Positions 21,994 through 36,100 of a stretch of DNA of 64,000 bases are shown here, piece by piece; position 1 is the first letter of the stretch, and every line of letters begins with the position of its first letter. Origin of the DNA: Cricetomys ansorgei (taxonomy: Eukaryota; Chordata; Mammalia; Rodentia; Nesomyidae); the NCBI GenBank assembly GCA_026225945.1, contig JAMJFZ010001868.1, positions 2,172,001 to 2,236,000 of the forward strand, in the 5' to 3' direction. Under the pieces are notes generated by a model. It saw only the letters and a list, made by a program, of their open reading frames with translations, ran no database searches and had not been told where the DNA came from. Made by a program: the position numbers and the translations under genes.

Positions 21994-24900
21994 GTTTATT
22001 TGTTTATTTTGTTGTTGTTTGAGACAGGGTTTCTCTGTTGTAACTCTGACTATCCTGGAACTCACTCTGTAGACCAGGCTGGCCTCAAACTCAGAGACCT
22101 TGAGTGCTGGGATTAAAGGTGTGCACCACCACGACCCGACTCCATTGGAAGTTTAAAGGCAAAAACAAAGTTTGGGTGTTTTTTGTGTGTGTGTGTGTGT
22201 TTGTATACGTGTGTGTGTGTATGTCATGGGATTTGAGGAGAAATGATCTAGAGCAGTGATTCTCAACCTGTAGGTCAAGAACCCTTTAGGAGTTGAACCA
22301 CCCTTTCACAGGGTCTCCTAAGACCATCTGCATATCAGACATTTACATTATGATTCATGACAGTAGCAAAATTTATGAAGTAGCAACAAAAATAATTTCA
22401 TAGTTGGGGCTCACCACAACATGAGGAACTGTATTAAAGGGTTGCAGCATTAGGAAGGTTTAGAACCATTGATCTAGAGGTCTAAGTTTCTGCATATAAC
22501 AAAAGAAACAAGATAGTAGTCAGTAGTTTAGAGCACCTGAAGGTGTTCCAGGTGGCTTTAGTGTTACATATTACAAATCTTTTAGATTTGTGAGGTAGGG
22601 TCCAATTACGTATGTGGCCTCAAACTGCATACTCAGCTGGCCTTTTAACTTTGATATTTCTATCTCAGCCTCCCGAGTGCTGGGGTTACAGAATTAAATC
22701 ACAGTTGCCCAACTGTCTACTTCTCATGTTCAATTTATAGTCTTTAAAGGATGTGCCTTTTGTTTTTAAATTCCCAAAGTGGTTGTCTAGACAAGATGTC
22801 TGAACTGCAGCAGGAAATGACGTAAGGCGACTGAAGTTGTCTCCATTAAGCAATTTTCTCAGAGGTCTATTTCAATAGCTTGTTTTTATTTTTTAAAAAT
22901 CTTATGACAGAATTAGGTAAGAATAAGAAATGTAATTTCGGGCTAGTGAGATGTTTCCATCAGGTAAAGAAAGGTGCTTGCTGCCAAGCTTAATGACCTG
23001 AGTTTGATCCCTGGGACTTAAATGGTGGAAGGGGACCACATACTTCATACTACACATTGTCTTCTCGTCTCAAACCCCCCACCCCATGCACAGATAAATA
23101 AAAATGTTCAAAATGTGTTTTGGCGGAACACATCACTCCCCAGTTAAAACCAGAGTTTCATTAGTAAAAAGGAAATGAGAAATTGTCTGTTTCATGAATC
23201 AGGTCTTGCTGTGTAGGCCAGGCTGGCCTTGAATTTCAGATCTTCCTACCTGTTTCAAGTCCTACCTGTTTTAGGTGTTGATACCACAGGTTTATGCCCC
23301 TCCATCTAGTTGAGAAAGGAAGTTTGTTAGCTTGCTATGGGGGAAGGGTAGGAAAAAACTCAGAATGATCATTTGGGAAACTGTCTAGGTTACGTTGACA
23401 AGAGAAGATAGTTAATTGGGTTAGAGTTGAGTAAGGAGCTGAAGAGTAGTATTGGGAGATGCTTAAAAGGTAGAAGCAACAAAATTTGATGGATTATAAA
23501 AAACACCTAACTTTGTTTTTAGTGGTTAGTGGTGATGCAAATTCCTGAGATGGGAGAGATAGAGAAAATAAGAATTTTACAAATCCCTTTTAGGTTTATG
23601 TTGATGGAAATAGCAAGCAAGCAGTTGAGTTTATGATTATGGAGGTGAGATTTAAAGTCTCAACTAGGGAAAATTGCCTAAGGTTTTAAGATGAAGTTCT
23701 GGTTTTTGTTTTCAGTTCTTTGCACATATTGAAGTAGAAACTGAAGAAAACTTAACAGAAGATGGAGTGAACTAATACTTGTGTTAAGAAAAGCAGAAGT
23801 GCATGGTGGTGCTAAAGCCAAGAAGAGAATGTTAGGAAGAAATTGGCCTGTTTGTTACGCTACTGAAAAGATAATTAATTTTTAACATAATGATCAATGT
23901 CCTTGCCATAGTTCTTATTGGAATGGTAAAGGTAGAAAGAAGTCTGATTGCAATGGGTTACTGAAAGATGAGGTGAGAAGTTTTGCTTAAGGGAAACAGA
24001 AAAGAGGGGAAGTCAAGCTTAAGGAATCTTTGAAAAGAACTCTGGCAGATGATAGAGTGAATTGTATGTTGGTGGGTAGGAGAATTTGATTAGGCTTAAG
24101 AGTAACAAATGAGATTGCTAGGGAAATTACAAAGTTCTTGACAAAGAACAGGGGTAAAGTGGCGTTCATAACAGAGGGAAGATGAATCTTTAATAGAAAC
24201 AGAGGCACTGAGAACAATGTTAAGTTTCCATTGAGATTTGTGGTCTGTACTTTAACAGACCAATTAACAATAGTTCTGTTTTCTCTAGCAGTGTGGCTTG
24301 GGGGGAGGGGAAAAGGTCTTTTTTTTTTTTTTTTTTTTTCTTTTTCAGTTAATTGGGAAGTAAGTAACTAGCTTTGGGACTTTCAGTGAGTATCATGGAG
24401 GAAGAAAACATCAGGGTTGTCAAGAGTATTTTGTAAGAGTGTTAATAACAGATGTTCCTGAAATCTGAACTAATTAATTAGGAAGTGACCAGAGTGTTCA
24501 TGTTGGGATGAAGCCAGTTGTTGGTTTGCAGGGCTAAAAAAAAGTGAACTTAATCCAAGGCAAATGGGAATCTGAGAATATGGAAATAATTTGGGAAAAG
24601 TATAATTTTTGTTAACAAAAATCAAGGTTATAAGAATGAGGGTTTATAGTTTATTAATAGTGATCAGGAGTATGGTCCCATCTACTTGTTTTTTGTAAGA
24701 ATTTAAAAAAACCTAGAAAGATGGTGCTGGAGAGATGTCTCAATGGTTAAGAGAATTTGTTACTTTTGGCAGAGGACCTGGGTTTGATTCCCAGAACCCA
24801 TGTGGTGGCTCACAGCTACCCATAACTCCAGTTCCAAAGGGTCTTTTGACCTCTGCAGGCACAAGACATGCACATGGTGCACATGCATGCATGAAAGCAA

Positions 24901-27900
24901 AACAATCATGCACATAAAATAAAATTTAAAAAGTCTTTCTTATGTACAAAGACTATGAAAGAAAGCTATATACAGGTTTTTCATCTACTAGATTGTCTCT
25001 GATGCCATTACCACCTTCTTTTATTTGGTAGTCCTGGAGGTTGAAAACAGGGCTTCTCCCATGCTAGGAAAGTGCTTTGCCACAGAGCTGCATCCATCTT
25101 CAGCCCTCTTTTACCTTTTATTTTGACACAAGTTCTCACTGAGTTGATTAGGCTGGTTTTGAACTTGGAATCCTCTTGTCTCAACCTCCTGAATAGGTGG
25201 GATTACTAGCTCTGGTTCTTTGTTCCTTTCTTTTCTTTCTTTTCTTTTCTTTTCTTTTCTTTTCTTTTCTTTTCTTTTCTTTTCTTTTCTTTTCTTTTCT
25301 TTTCTTTTCTTTTCTTTTCTTTTCTTTTCTTAGTTTTTGTTTTGTTTTGCTTGCATGTCTGTGCACCGTATGTGTGTCTGGTGTCCACTGAGCCTAGAAG
25401 AGTGCATGGGATTTGGAGTTACTTAGTGTTGTGAACTACCTTTTCGATACTGGGAATTAAGCCTGTGTCCTTTGGAAGAACAGGCAGTGCTCTTAACCAT
25501 GGAGCCATCTGAGTTATCTGTCTAGCATTCCCCCTCCTTTTGATCTTATGCATGCTGTATGTATCTCTTTTCCCCTTAAAATGTGTGGAGTGGTTTTTTG
25601 TTGTTGTGGTGGTTGTCACATTTAAGTACTACTTATTTATTTGTGTTTATTTTCCTAAGCTAGATTCCTAGACAAAATTTACTAAGTCACAGTATCTAAA
25701 CTTTTATAACCAAAGTGATTTTTAGAAGGGGGACTGTAATGTAGTCTAGCATTAGTAATGTCATTAGGTAACCTAGTTCCAGTTATGTTTTTGTTTTTGT
25801 TTTTGTTTTTTTTTTTTTGGAGTCAGGGTTCCTCTGTTTAACTCTGGTTGTCCTTGAACTCACAAAGATCCACCTGCCTCTGGTTCCTGAGTGCTGGGAT
25901 TAAAGGCCTGTGCCTCCACTGCCACATTGTTGGTTTTCACTGTGTAGAGCAAACTGGCCATGAATGTACCTGTCTTCCTGTTTTACCTTACCAAGTGTTG
26001 GGATCATAGATGTGTGCTACCATACCAAGCTCTGTTCTGTAGCCTCTTAACCATTTTTTAAACTTTCTTTTTCTTTCTTTCTTTCTTTCTTTTTTTTTTT
26101 TTTTAAAGATGGTCTCACTATGTATCCCTGGCTAGTGTAGATTCACTATGTAGCCCTGGCTGATGTAGACTCACTGTGTAGGCTAGGCTGGGTTCAAATT
26201 TATAGAGATCCACCTGCCTCTGTCTCTCAAGTGCTGCTGTGATTAAAGTGAATGCCACAGTATCTAGCCTTTTTGTTTGTTTTTTAGATAGGGTCTCACT
26301 GTATAGCTCAGGCTGGCCTAGCACTCAGAGCTCCACCTGCCTCTTCCTATTGACTGCTTGGATTTAAAGGCATGTGCTACCACCTGCCCTCTCGACTTTT
26401 TTTCTTTAAACTTTCGTTGATGGCACATACCTATAGTCTCAGCATCCTGGAGGCTGAAGTAGGATTGTGAGTTCAAAGCTGGCTTGAGCTCTGTATTGAG
26501 ACCTGTTTCTAAAACAAACAAAAAATAGTCTTTTGGATAATCATAGCATTATTCTACCCAATAAAACTGACTTATATTATTTATATCCAGTATTCGAGTT
26601 CTTACTCTTATCTTCTCAGGCATACAGCTTTATACTTTTTGAATCAAGATCTAGGTCTTTAAAAATTTATTGTAGTTGGACCCTCCTCCTAATTTTCCCT
26701 CCCTATCCCATTAACCACTGACACCTTTGGAAGTTGAAGTATGAACATTTGATTTGCTTCAGGGCAAACATTTCTGGCAAATAATACTGTATACTTCATG
26801 TTGAATCATATTAGTATATATGCTTTATGTTGGCTGGGTGGTGGTGGTGCATGCCTTTAACCCCATCCCTTGGGAGGCGGAGGCAGGTGGATCTCTGTGA
26901 GTTCAAGGCCAGCCTGGTCTATAGAGGGAGTTCCAGGACAGCCAGAGTTACAACAGAGAAACCCTGTCTTTTCAAAAAACCAAAAAAAAGGGGGGGGGGA
27001 AAGATGATTGGTCACTTGTTTAATTTAAATTGGCAGTTACACAATTTCTTGGCAAAGGTATGTTTTTATCCCCTTTGTAATTAGCAAGTAAATTTCAAGT
27101 TAATATTTTGACAGTCTAGAAATATCTTGCTCCTTCTTCCTTTTGTAGGCTGGCCTTGACTTGCTCTATAGCTGAGACTACTTGTCTTCTGAGCTGTGAA
27201 TTATAGGTGTGTACCATCATACCCAGTCCCTGATGTCCTTCCACTTTATAATTTAGAATCCTGATAATCCTTGTCTGTATACAAGGAGATTTATAAAATG
27301 CTGATCTTCCTCCCTCCCTCCCTCCCTCCCTCCCTGCCTCCCTGCCTTCCTTCCTTCCTTCCTTCCTTCCTTCCTTCCTTCCTTCCTTCCTTCCTTCCAT
27401 CCATCCATCCATCCATCCATCCAAGATGGTTTCTCTTTGTAGCCCTGGCTGTCCCGGAACTCACTCTGTAGATCAGAGATCAGGCTGGCCTGGAACTCAG
27501 AGATTTGCCTGCCTCTGACTCCAAGCACTGGGGATTAAAGATGTGCACTACCACTGCCCAGCTCAAGTTTGTTCTGCTTTCTGCTGATGTTTTTTTTCTT
27601 TTACTTTTTGTAGTACTGAAAATTTAACAGATTTTGTATATGATATTATATTATATAGAGCCTACACTCTCTTATATAGATCTCACACCCCATTCCTTTG
27701 CTTATGTCTTCCAATGTGAGTGATAGCGTTCAGGCATTTTATATGATAAAACAGAAACAAGAAGATTCAACATGTGTGTGTCTGTGTTTGTGTATGTGCA
27801 TGCGTGCACGTACACAAATGGAACCCAGAGAACAATTTTAGGTATCATTCTTTACGTTTTTATTTTACTTTTGAAACAAGGTCTATCGTTGGCTAGGAAC

Positions 27901-30087
27901 TTGACAAGTGGCTAGGCTGGATGGCCAGTGAACTTCAGTGATGTACCTGTTTCTGCTTCCCCAGTGCTGGGATTATGAATCACTGTCCCTCATTATCGTC
28001 TTTTGTTTGTTTGAAGTCCTTGAGCTTCCAAGGCAAGCGCTTTACTGACTGAGCTGTCTGTCCTCCCTTTTCTTGGTTTATTCCTCTGTTGGTTTACTCC
28101 TTTGTAGTTTATAATCCTTGAAACTACCCCTCAGTTGTTAGATTATAAGATTACGGTCTGTTCACTGTTATTCTTCCTGTGATTTGTATCATTACTAATA
28201 TCTTTAAAAAATAACTTGTAATGAAATAGTACCTTAGCCTTTTTATAGGCTGGGAATATCGGGTTAAACGGGACAACAAATTTTATAGTGTTGGTATATT
28301 TCATATTACTTGATTTTGTTTTTGTTTTTTGTTGTTGTTTTTTCGAGACAGGGTTTCTCTGTTGTAACTCTGGTTATCCTGGAACTCACTCTGTAGACTA
28401 GGCTGGCCTCAAACTCACAGAGATCTGCCTGCCTCTGCCTCTTGGGTGCTGGGATTAAAGGTGTGTGCCACCACTGCCTAGCTTGTTTTTTATGGGAGTA
28501 TTTGCCTGCATGCATGACCTACACCTGCTCCTCTGGAACCAGAGTTACAGATGGTTGTGAAAACTACCCTGTGGGTGCTGGGTACCTGGGTCCCCTATAA
28601 GAGCAGCAAGTGTCTTAAACTTCTAAATGGTCTTTCCAGCCCGTTTTGTTTTGAAACCGGGTCTCACTCTAGCCCTGACTGGCCTTGAAATCATAGATTT
28701 CTGCTTGCCTCTGTTTCCCAAGGCTGAATTGAAGACCTATGCTACCCCATCCAGCCCATATTACTTTAATTAAAAAAAAAACTTTAAATTTATTTTTAAA
28801 AATTTTATGTGTATGGGTGTTTTGCCTACATGTTTGTCTGTATACCATGTGTGTGCTTGGTGTCCATGGAGACCAGGAGAGGGCCTCAGATTCCTTGGGA
28901 CTGGAGTTACAGACAAATGTGAGCTGCCATGTGGGTGGTATCTGTGTGACTCAGATTGGGTGAAACTCTCCATGTAGACCAAATTGGCCTTGAACTCAAG
29001 AGATCCTTCTGCTTCTGCCTCTCAATTACTGGTGACTAAAGGTGTGTGCTACCATTAATGGTTTTTTGTTTTAAATACTGTGTTGGCTATTTTAAATTTT
29101 TTTTTTTTTTTCCGAGATAGGGTTTCTCTGCTCTGGCTGTCCTAGAGCTCACTATGTAGAGCAGACTAGCTTTGAACTCACAGAGATCCACCTACCTCTG
29201 CCTCCCAAGTGCTAGGATTAAAGGTGTCGCCACCATCGCATGGCTGCTATTTTAATTTTTAAGGATTAGTTTAAGGGTTAGTTATTGGGGGAGTTTAATT
29301 GGCATTGCATTGAATATTGGATTAAGTTGGGATAAATTGGGTTTTGACACATTTTTGAGCTCTACTATTTTTGAACATAGGAATCTGTACACTTACATAG
29401 ATTTTTGCTGATCTCTTTAGTTAGAATTTTACAAGTTTTCTGCATATCGTTACATGTATATGCATGTACACTGAGTGTGCCAATTTGCATGATTGAGTGT
29501 ATGGATTTGGAGGTCAAACTCTGGTGATGTTCCTCAGGAGCCATCTGTCTTTCTTTTTGAGTCTAGGTCTCACTGGGATCTGTGACTCACCCCTTAGGCC
29601 AGTCTGGATGACCAGTGAACCTCAGGGGTCCACTTCCATAGTACTGGGCTGACAAGCATTTATGTGTGTCTGGAATTACAAGTGATCCACCTACCCTCCC
29701 ATTATGTGGGTTTCTGGAAATCTGAACTCAGATCATCAGGATTGTTTGATAAATAAATACTTTTAACCTCTGAACCAGCCCCTGAATTTACATTTTATTA
29801 TTTTAAATTTATTTTATTTTATGTGTATGAGTATGTTACGTGTGTATGTGTATACACAAGTATGTATGTGTGTGTGTGTCTGTATATGAGTATATATGAT
29901 ATATATATATGATATATATATATATCAATCAGCGTGTCTTCATTTCAGATTACTTGAGAACCTCTAGACTTGAAGCTTCAAATGCTTAATTTGGCCTGGT
30001 GGTGGTGGCCCATGCCTTGAGCCCAGCCTGGTCTACAGAGTGAGTTTTTGGGGCAGCCAGAGTTGCAACAGAGAAACCCTGTCTCGG

Positions 30088-30118
<31 letters not shown>

Positions 30119-33100
30119 TGATTTGTCCTTTGATTTAGTGCCTTCTGCTTGACATCTACAAAATTAAACTTGTTTTTCCCTCCTCACACCTAGTTGCATC
30201 AACTTTGTGGCTTTATCTTAGCTGCTTGTACTGTTTTCTTGCCAGGGAGAAAAGGGACCGTGTCTCTTCCTCTAAGATCACATACAACTAATGTGTAGTG
30301 CTGAAGACCTAAACATTACTTCCTACTGCTTATTTGGAGGGTGGCAGGTAATGGGATATAGGTTCAAGCATGTAGTTTTGGCTGTTCCTGGAACTCACTG
30401 TGTAGACCAGGCTAGCTGGGAGCTCACAGGGCTCACTTGCCTCTGCTAGGATTAAAGGTGTGTGCCACCAAGCCCACCTTCTATCATTTACAATTCCTGT
30501 ATTTTTCTCTTGGTGTTACTTACATCTTTAAATCATCTCACACTGGATTTTTTTTTTTTTTTCTTTTTAGTTTTTTCTGGACAGGGTTTCTATGTCTGTC
30601 CTGGAACCAGACTGGCCTCTAATTCAGAGATCTACCTGCCTTTTCCTTTCAAATGCTGAAGGCATGTGCCACCACTGTAGGCTCTCACATTAGATTTTTC
30701 ATCCATTCTCTTCTGATGTGCTTTAATGTCTTTACAAGTATTTCCCCACACAACTTCAGGGTAACTTTTAAAAGACTTAAATTGTCAGGTCACTTCAGTT
30801 TTCTTTCCTTATTCTTTTGATCTTCCATAATCCTGCTCTTGCTTACTTCCTACTGCCTCATTCTTACTCTCTCATGTTGTGCATCCTTTTTATATTGGGG
30901 ACTTTGCAGGTTCTAAACGTGCTGAACCCCTTTTCTGTTTTGCTTAGGATGGATTTTCTGTCTCATGTCAGGTTTCTTAAGTTGAGTTTTTATTGTTTTT
31001 GAGACAGGGTCTATGTGTAATCCTGGCTGGCCTGGAGCTTGTGATGTAGATCATGCTGGCCTCCTGTGTGTAGGGATTAAAAGCTTGTAGTTTTAAGTCT
31101 TTAAAAAGTCATTAGTCTTTAAATAGCAGCTTTCTCAAAGAACTCTTCTGTCTTTAGATTTTTTTTCTCTATTAAATACTCTGATGGCTTTCCCTCCTTC
31201 CTCTCCCTCCCTTCCTTTTCTGTTTTTATTTATTTATTTTTGAGACAGAGTTTCTCTGTAACCCTAGCTCTCTCAGTAGACTAGACTGGCCTTGAACTCA
31301 AAGATCCCCTTCATTATGGGTTGGAGCTATGGCTCAGTGGTCAAGAGCCTGGGCTGCTCTTCCAGAGGACTTGAGTTCATTTCCCAGCACCACATGGCAG
31401 CTCACAACCATCTATAGTGGGATCTGCTGCTCTCTTTTGGCTTGCAGACAGAACACTCATTAAAAAAAAAACTACATAAATAAATAAAATTTATAAGAAA
31501 GTTATATAACTAGTTCTGTACCTTTATATTAGCAATTCTTGTAATAATGCCTTGCAAATGGTTGTTAATAAATATTCACAGAATGATTCAGTTTTGGTGC
31601 TGAGTATATGCTTGCCTAGCATGTAGGAAGATGTGGGTTCATTATCCAGCACCACATAAATTAGATGAGGCAAATGCTTGTAATCTCAACACTTTGGTGG
31701 GAGATTGGTTAGGGGCTAGATAGGATAAAAAATTTAGAGTCATTCTTGACTGCATATCCAGTTTGAAGCCAACCTGGGATATATAAAATCTTGACTTGAA
31801 AAGAAAATTTATAATTTCATTTTGCATTTTAGGTTTTTGAAGTATGATGATTGAAATAAAGGTGAATTTTAACTAGATGCATTGTTACTATAAATGGAGA
31901 GTTTATTTTCTGGTTTTCTAACTTAGAATAGCATTGCCTGTCCAGTACAGTAGCCACTAGCCACATTTGACTTTCTCTGTCATCTTTTCAAATGTGCCTT
32001 TGACTTTTTAATTAATTTATTTTAATGTACACTGGTGTTTTGCCTGCATGTATGCCTGAATGAGGGTGTCGGATCCTCTGGAATTTGAGTTACAGACAGT
32101 TGTGAGCTGTCTTGTAGGTGCTAGGAATTGAACCTGGGTCCTCTGGAAGAGCAACCAGTGCTCTTCACTGCTGAGCCATCTCTCCAGTCCTGTGCCTTTG
32201 ACTTTTATTTTTTCTTTTTGGCTAGGGGTTGGGTGGCACATATGCTATGGCTGGCATGCGGAGGTCAGAGAGCCCCTTGCAAGAGTTGCTTCCTGAATAC
32301 TTCAACCATGTGCATCTCCAGAATCAAACTCAGATCGTCAGGCTTGGAGGCTTGGTGGCAGGTGCTTTTACCTGTTAAATAGCGCTGGTTTACAACTTAA
32401 CTTACTATTTTTGCTTTTGAGATTAGGTTTCACTGTGTGGAACTGGCTGGCCTGAATTTGCTTTGTAGACCAGGCTGCCTCTGCCTCTGGAGTGTTAGGA
32501 TTAAAGGCATGAGCCCCCTTGCCAGGACTACAACCTTGTTCTTAATGTTTATAGATATCTTAGCGTGGCCTCACTTTCCTATTTCTTCTTTGGGAACATT
32601 ATATGCCTCAGGCTTCTGAATTTAAAAAAAAATTCTATTTAGGGGCTGTGGGTATAATTCTGGTAGAATTCTTGCTTATGCTCATGGTGCTCTGGGCTTG
32701 ATCCCCAGCACCAAAAATGAAAGAAAAATTTAGACAAAAATCTATTGTATTAAATTTTGAAAAAATAATGGTAGCTGCTAAGCTTGAAATTGCAAACAAA
32801 TCAGGGAGAATCAAATTCTCAGTTTGCTGGTCCACTTTCTCCTTTTAGACAGGTTCTCAGTATGTAGCTGCGGCTGGCATAGAATTAACTGTACAGCTCT
32901 AGTCTGGTCTCCAGCTTGGCAATAGTCCTCTTGTTTGGGCTTCCCAAGTGCTAGGGTTATAAATTTTAATTACATGCCCATCTTAAATTAATAATTTTTT
33001 AAATACCAGGGCTGGAGGGATGTAAACTCACTGGTAGAGTGTAGTTGGTGGTGTGAACCTGGGAGAATGGAACCAAAAATGAGGCAGACTAAAGTCCCAT

Positions 33101-36100
33101 GCAATAGCCAACTTTATTCAAGGTATCAGACAATTTATATTCTGATTGAGGGTTAAGCAAGGACATATGACAAAATTCACTTGAGTTCAAGCTGAGTGCA
33201 GTCAAGACAACACAAACATCATCTGAATCATAATAGTAGGATGATGGGTATTCCGAAGTAAACCCACTCCTATTTACTAAACCTGGGAGAGGCACAAAAA
33301 GCACATTCTAAGAACAATCCATGTATTGGAGGAACAGAGGACACAAGACTTGTTTTCTTGGAGTTTTCTCGTAAGCTTTCAGAATTCTCACACAGCTTCA
33401 TAGAGTACTTGGCTACCATGCCTATATGTTTGTTTCCCCTCTTTCTCCTTCCCGCCCTCCCTCCCTCCCTTCCATCCATTTTATTTTATTTTATTTTATT
33501 ATTTTATTTTATTTTATTTTATTATTTTATTTTATTTTATTTTATTATTTTATTTTATTTTTTTGAGACAGGATTTCTCTGTGTGGCCTACTCCCAGCCT
33601 AGGACTACATTATAATGTACATTGTAACCTCCCACAACACGTATGAGTATCTGTCCGTATGCGTGTATGTATGTATATGAACATATGGGTTCAGGGAGAT
33701 CAGAGGACAACTTGTCTTGGTGTGGGGCTTGTTGGTTCTCTCAACCACGTGGGTTCTAGAAATTGTCACATTTGGTGACAATTTACCTATTGAGCCATAT
33801 GGCTGGCCTCCTTTTCCTTTTTCCTCCCCTGTTTTCTTCCCTTCCATTTCCTTTTCTTGAGACAAGGTCTCATGTAGTCTAGGCTGGCCTCACATTTGCT
33901 GTATAGCTAAGGATGTTCTTCAATTTCTCATCTACCTCCCTAGTTCTGGGATCATACCCAGCCAGGATTTCATGCCTTCTGGGCACTCTTACCAACCGAA
34001 TTCTGCATTTCTTCAGCATCAGTAATGTTCATTTATTGTTTCATCCAGATTATCTCCAGTGTTCTCTGCTGTTTTGCTCTATTTTAATAGTTACACGCTT
34101 TCTAGAGCTGTATCTTTTCTTTTATTCATCTTTTCCCCAACCTCTTGCTTTTTGAGACAGGATTTCTCTGGCTGTCCTGGGACTTGCTATGTAGCTTCAA
34201 ACTTAGAGAGGTGTCTCCTCTGCCTTCCCAGTGCTGGGATTAAAGGTGTACACCATCATGCCTGGACATCTATTTTGTGTTTAGGCATTAGTAATGCTTT
34301 GTAGATTCAAAGGAGCATCAGAAAAACCAAGACAACTAGAACTCCTGCCTTGTGCTGAACTGTTAGAAGAAAGTTACAGAAAAACAGCTTTACAGTTACC
34401 TCACTAAAGATGTAGTGCCAAAACAACACACTTCAAGCTTTCCGTTGAAAGCTACAGCCTCTGGTTGTTGCACTCTTTATGGGTAGCACGTTGTTTTATG
34501 TTTTATTTTTAGACAGTATGTTTCCATTCTTAATCTGGCAGCAGAACTGTGAAGTAAAGTATAAGATAAGGCTTTGTAATCAAAGGTTTGTAGGTATTTG
34601 TTCTTAAGCAAAGGGTAATGATGCAGTGTCTGCTTAGGAAACTCATTTACTCTGAGATAAGTGCTGGTATGTCTTTGTCTTACCTAGCTTGTCCAGTGGC
34701 CCTGTGATTGATCCCAGCATCACCACCCCCCCCCTTTAAACCAAAAAAAAAGAAAAAAAATTACAGAAATAGTAAAAAATTTATGTAAGCAAAATGATTT
34801 TAATATGGGTATTTTTGTTTTATACTATTAAAATTGAGAGTTACAGGTGCAGTGACATACTCTGAACAAATAGCACAAGGCAGTGACAAAAGCACAATTC
34901 ACATATCTGATTCTTTTAGTATTATTGTTTCTTGCATTGTCCATGTTTCCTAATGTTCCTGAGACACTTACATACTGAGATTTTAAGTTAGGATTTAGGG
35001 GTAGTAGGAGGTTTGGATTTGAAATAAATGGGTATTTAAATCAAACTGTGAAGATATAAAGAGTAATTATTAACGATAGAAAAATTGAGTTGTGAAAAAT
35101 CCCTTTGTTTTTAACTTTTCATTTTTCTTTTTATCTTTAGTTATCTGCAGATAAGGACCCTACTCTAGACCATGTAGAATGCTTCTTTATAATGGGATTC
35201 ATCATGGTGATGGTATTTTCTGGAACTGATTTAGTAAATTCTTCATACACTAATAATAGTGTTCTTTCTCTGAAGTGAAAAAAAATCTATTTTTTCCCTC
35301 TAAATTGTAATTTGGGGGTGATGTGGACAGATATAAGGATAAATATAAAAATTATTTACTTAGCATTTTACTAATCAGAGAATTAGGGCAATTACAAGAA
35401 AGCAGTTTTCTAATTTATTACCTTCTTTTTCGTTTAAAAAACTTGATTCTTAACTAGATCGTTTAGTACTGCAACATTTTAGCATTATTTACTTCATTTT
35501 AGACATAAGATTGATTGTGGGATGCTATATATCAATCTTTGAAGGCACTGATGATTTATAAGATACTGCTTTGCTTAAAAATCTTAGTGGAGAAATGAAG
35601 TATGAAGTTAATACTGTGGCTGCTTAAATTGGTTGGTAAAACTCAATGCCTCCAGTTTTCTTAACATTTACTATTGTACATAATGGACAAAGTATTTTTA
35701 CTTTTACTAAAATACACATTTTCTTTCACCATCACAAATACAAAGAATGCTAAATTCCTAGGATACAGATACAGGAAGAAGCTTCCCGTGTATTTATCAT
35801 GAATAATCATCTTTGAACAAAAAATTTTTTAAAAAATGATATACTGTCATCTCAGATAGAAAAAAAAAAGTCAAGAAAGAAGCCAGTAACAATTAGGATC
35901 CTTTTAGAATACATGAAAGTCTTTTTTTTTTTTTCATCTTGGGCTTTTATTAAAATGTTATGAGTGGTAAAAACTAAAAAACCTGGATTTTAAGTTATAT
36001 ACCGTTTTTATACTAAAAATATTTGTTGTACAAAATAAAACTGGTTGATTTTGATTAGAGATGAAAAGAAGATGCTAAAGACCTTAAACAAAAAGCCATT

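Noticed and set aside
25181..25391. Lys/Glu-rich and Phe/Leu-rich frames on both strands
   Set aside because: They are translations of the (CTTTT)n microsatellite.
27116..27528. Repetitive Gly/Arg/Lys/Glu and Met-Asp-Gly-Trp frames
   Set aside because: They are translations of the compound tetranucleotide microsatellite and adjacent B1.
33089..33304. 71-codon minus-strand frame
   Set aside because: Falls entirely inside the solo LTR; no retroviral protein motif.
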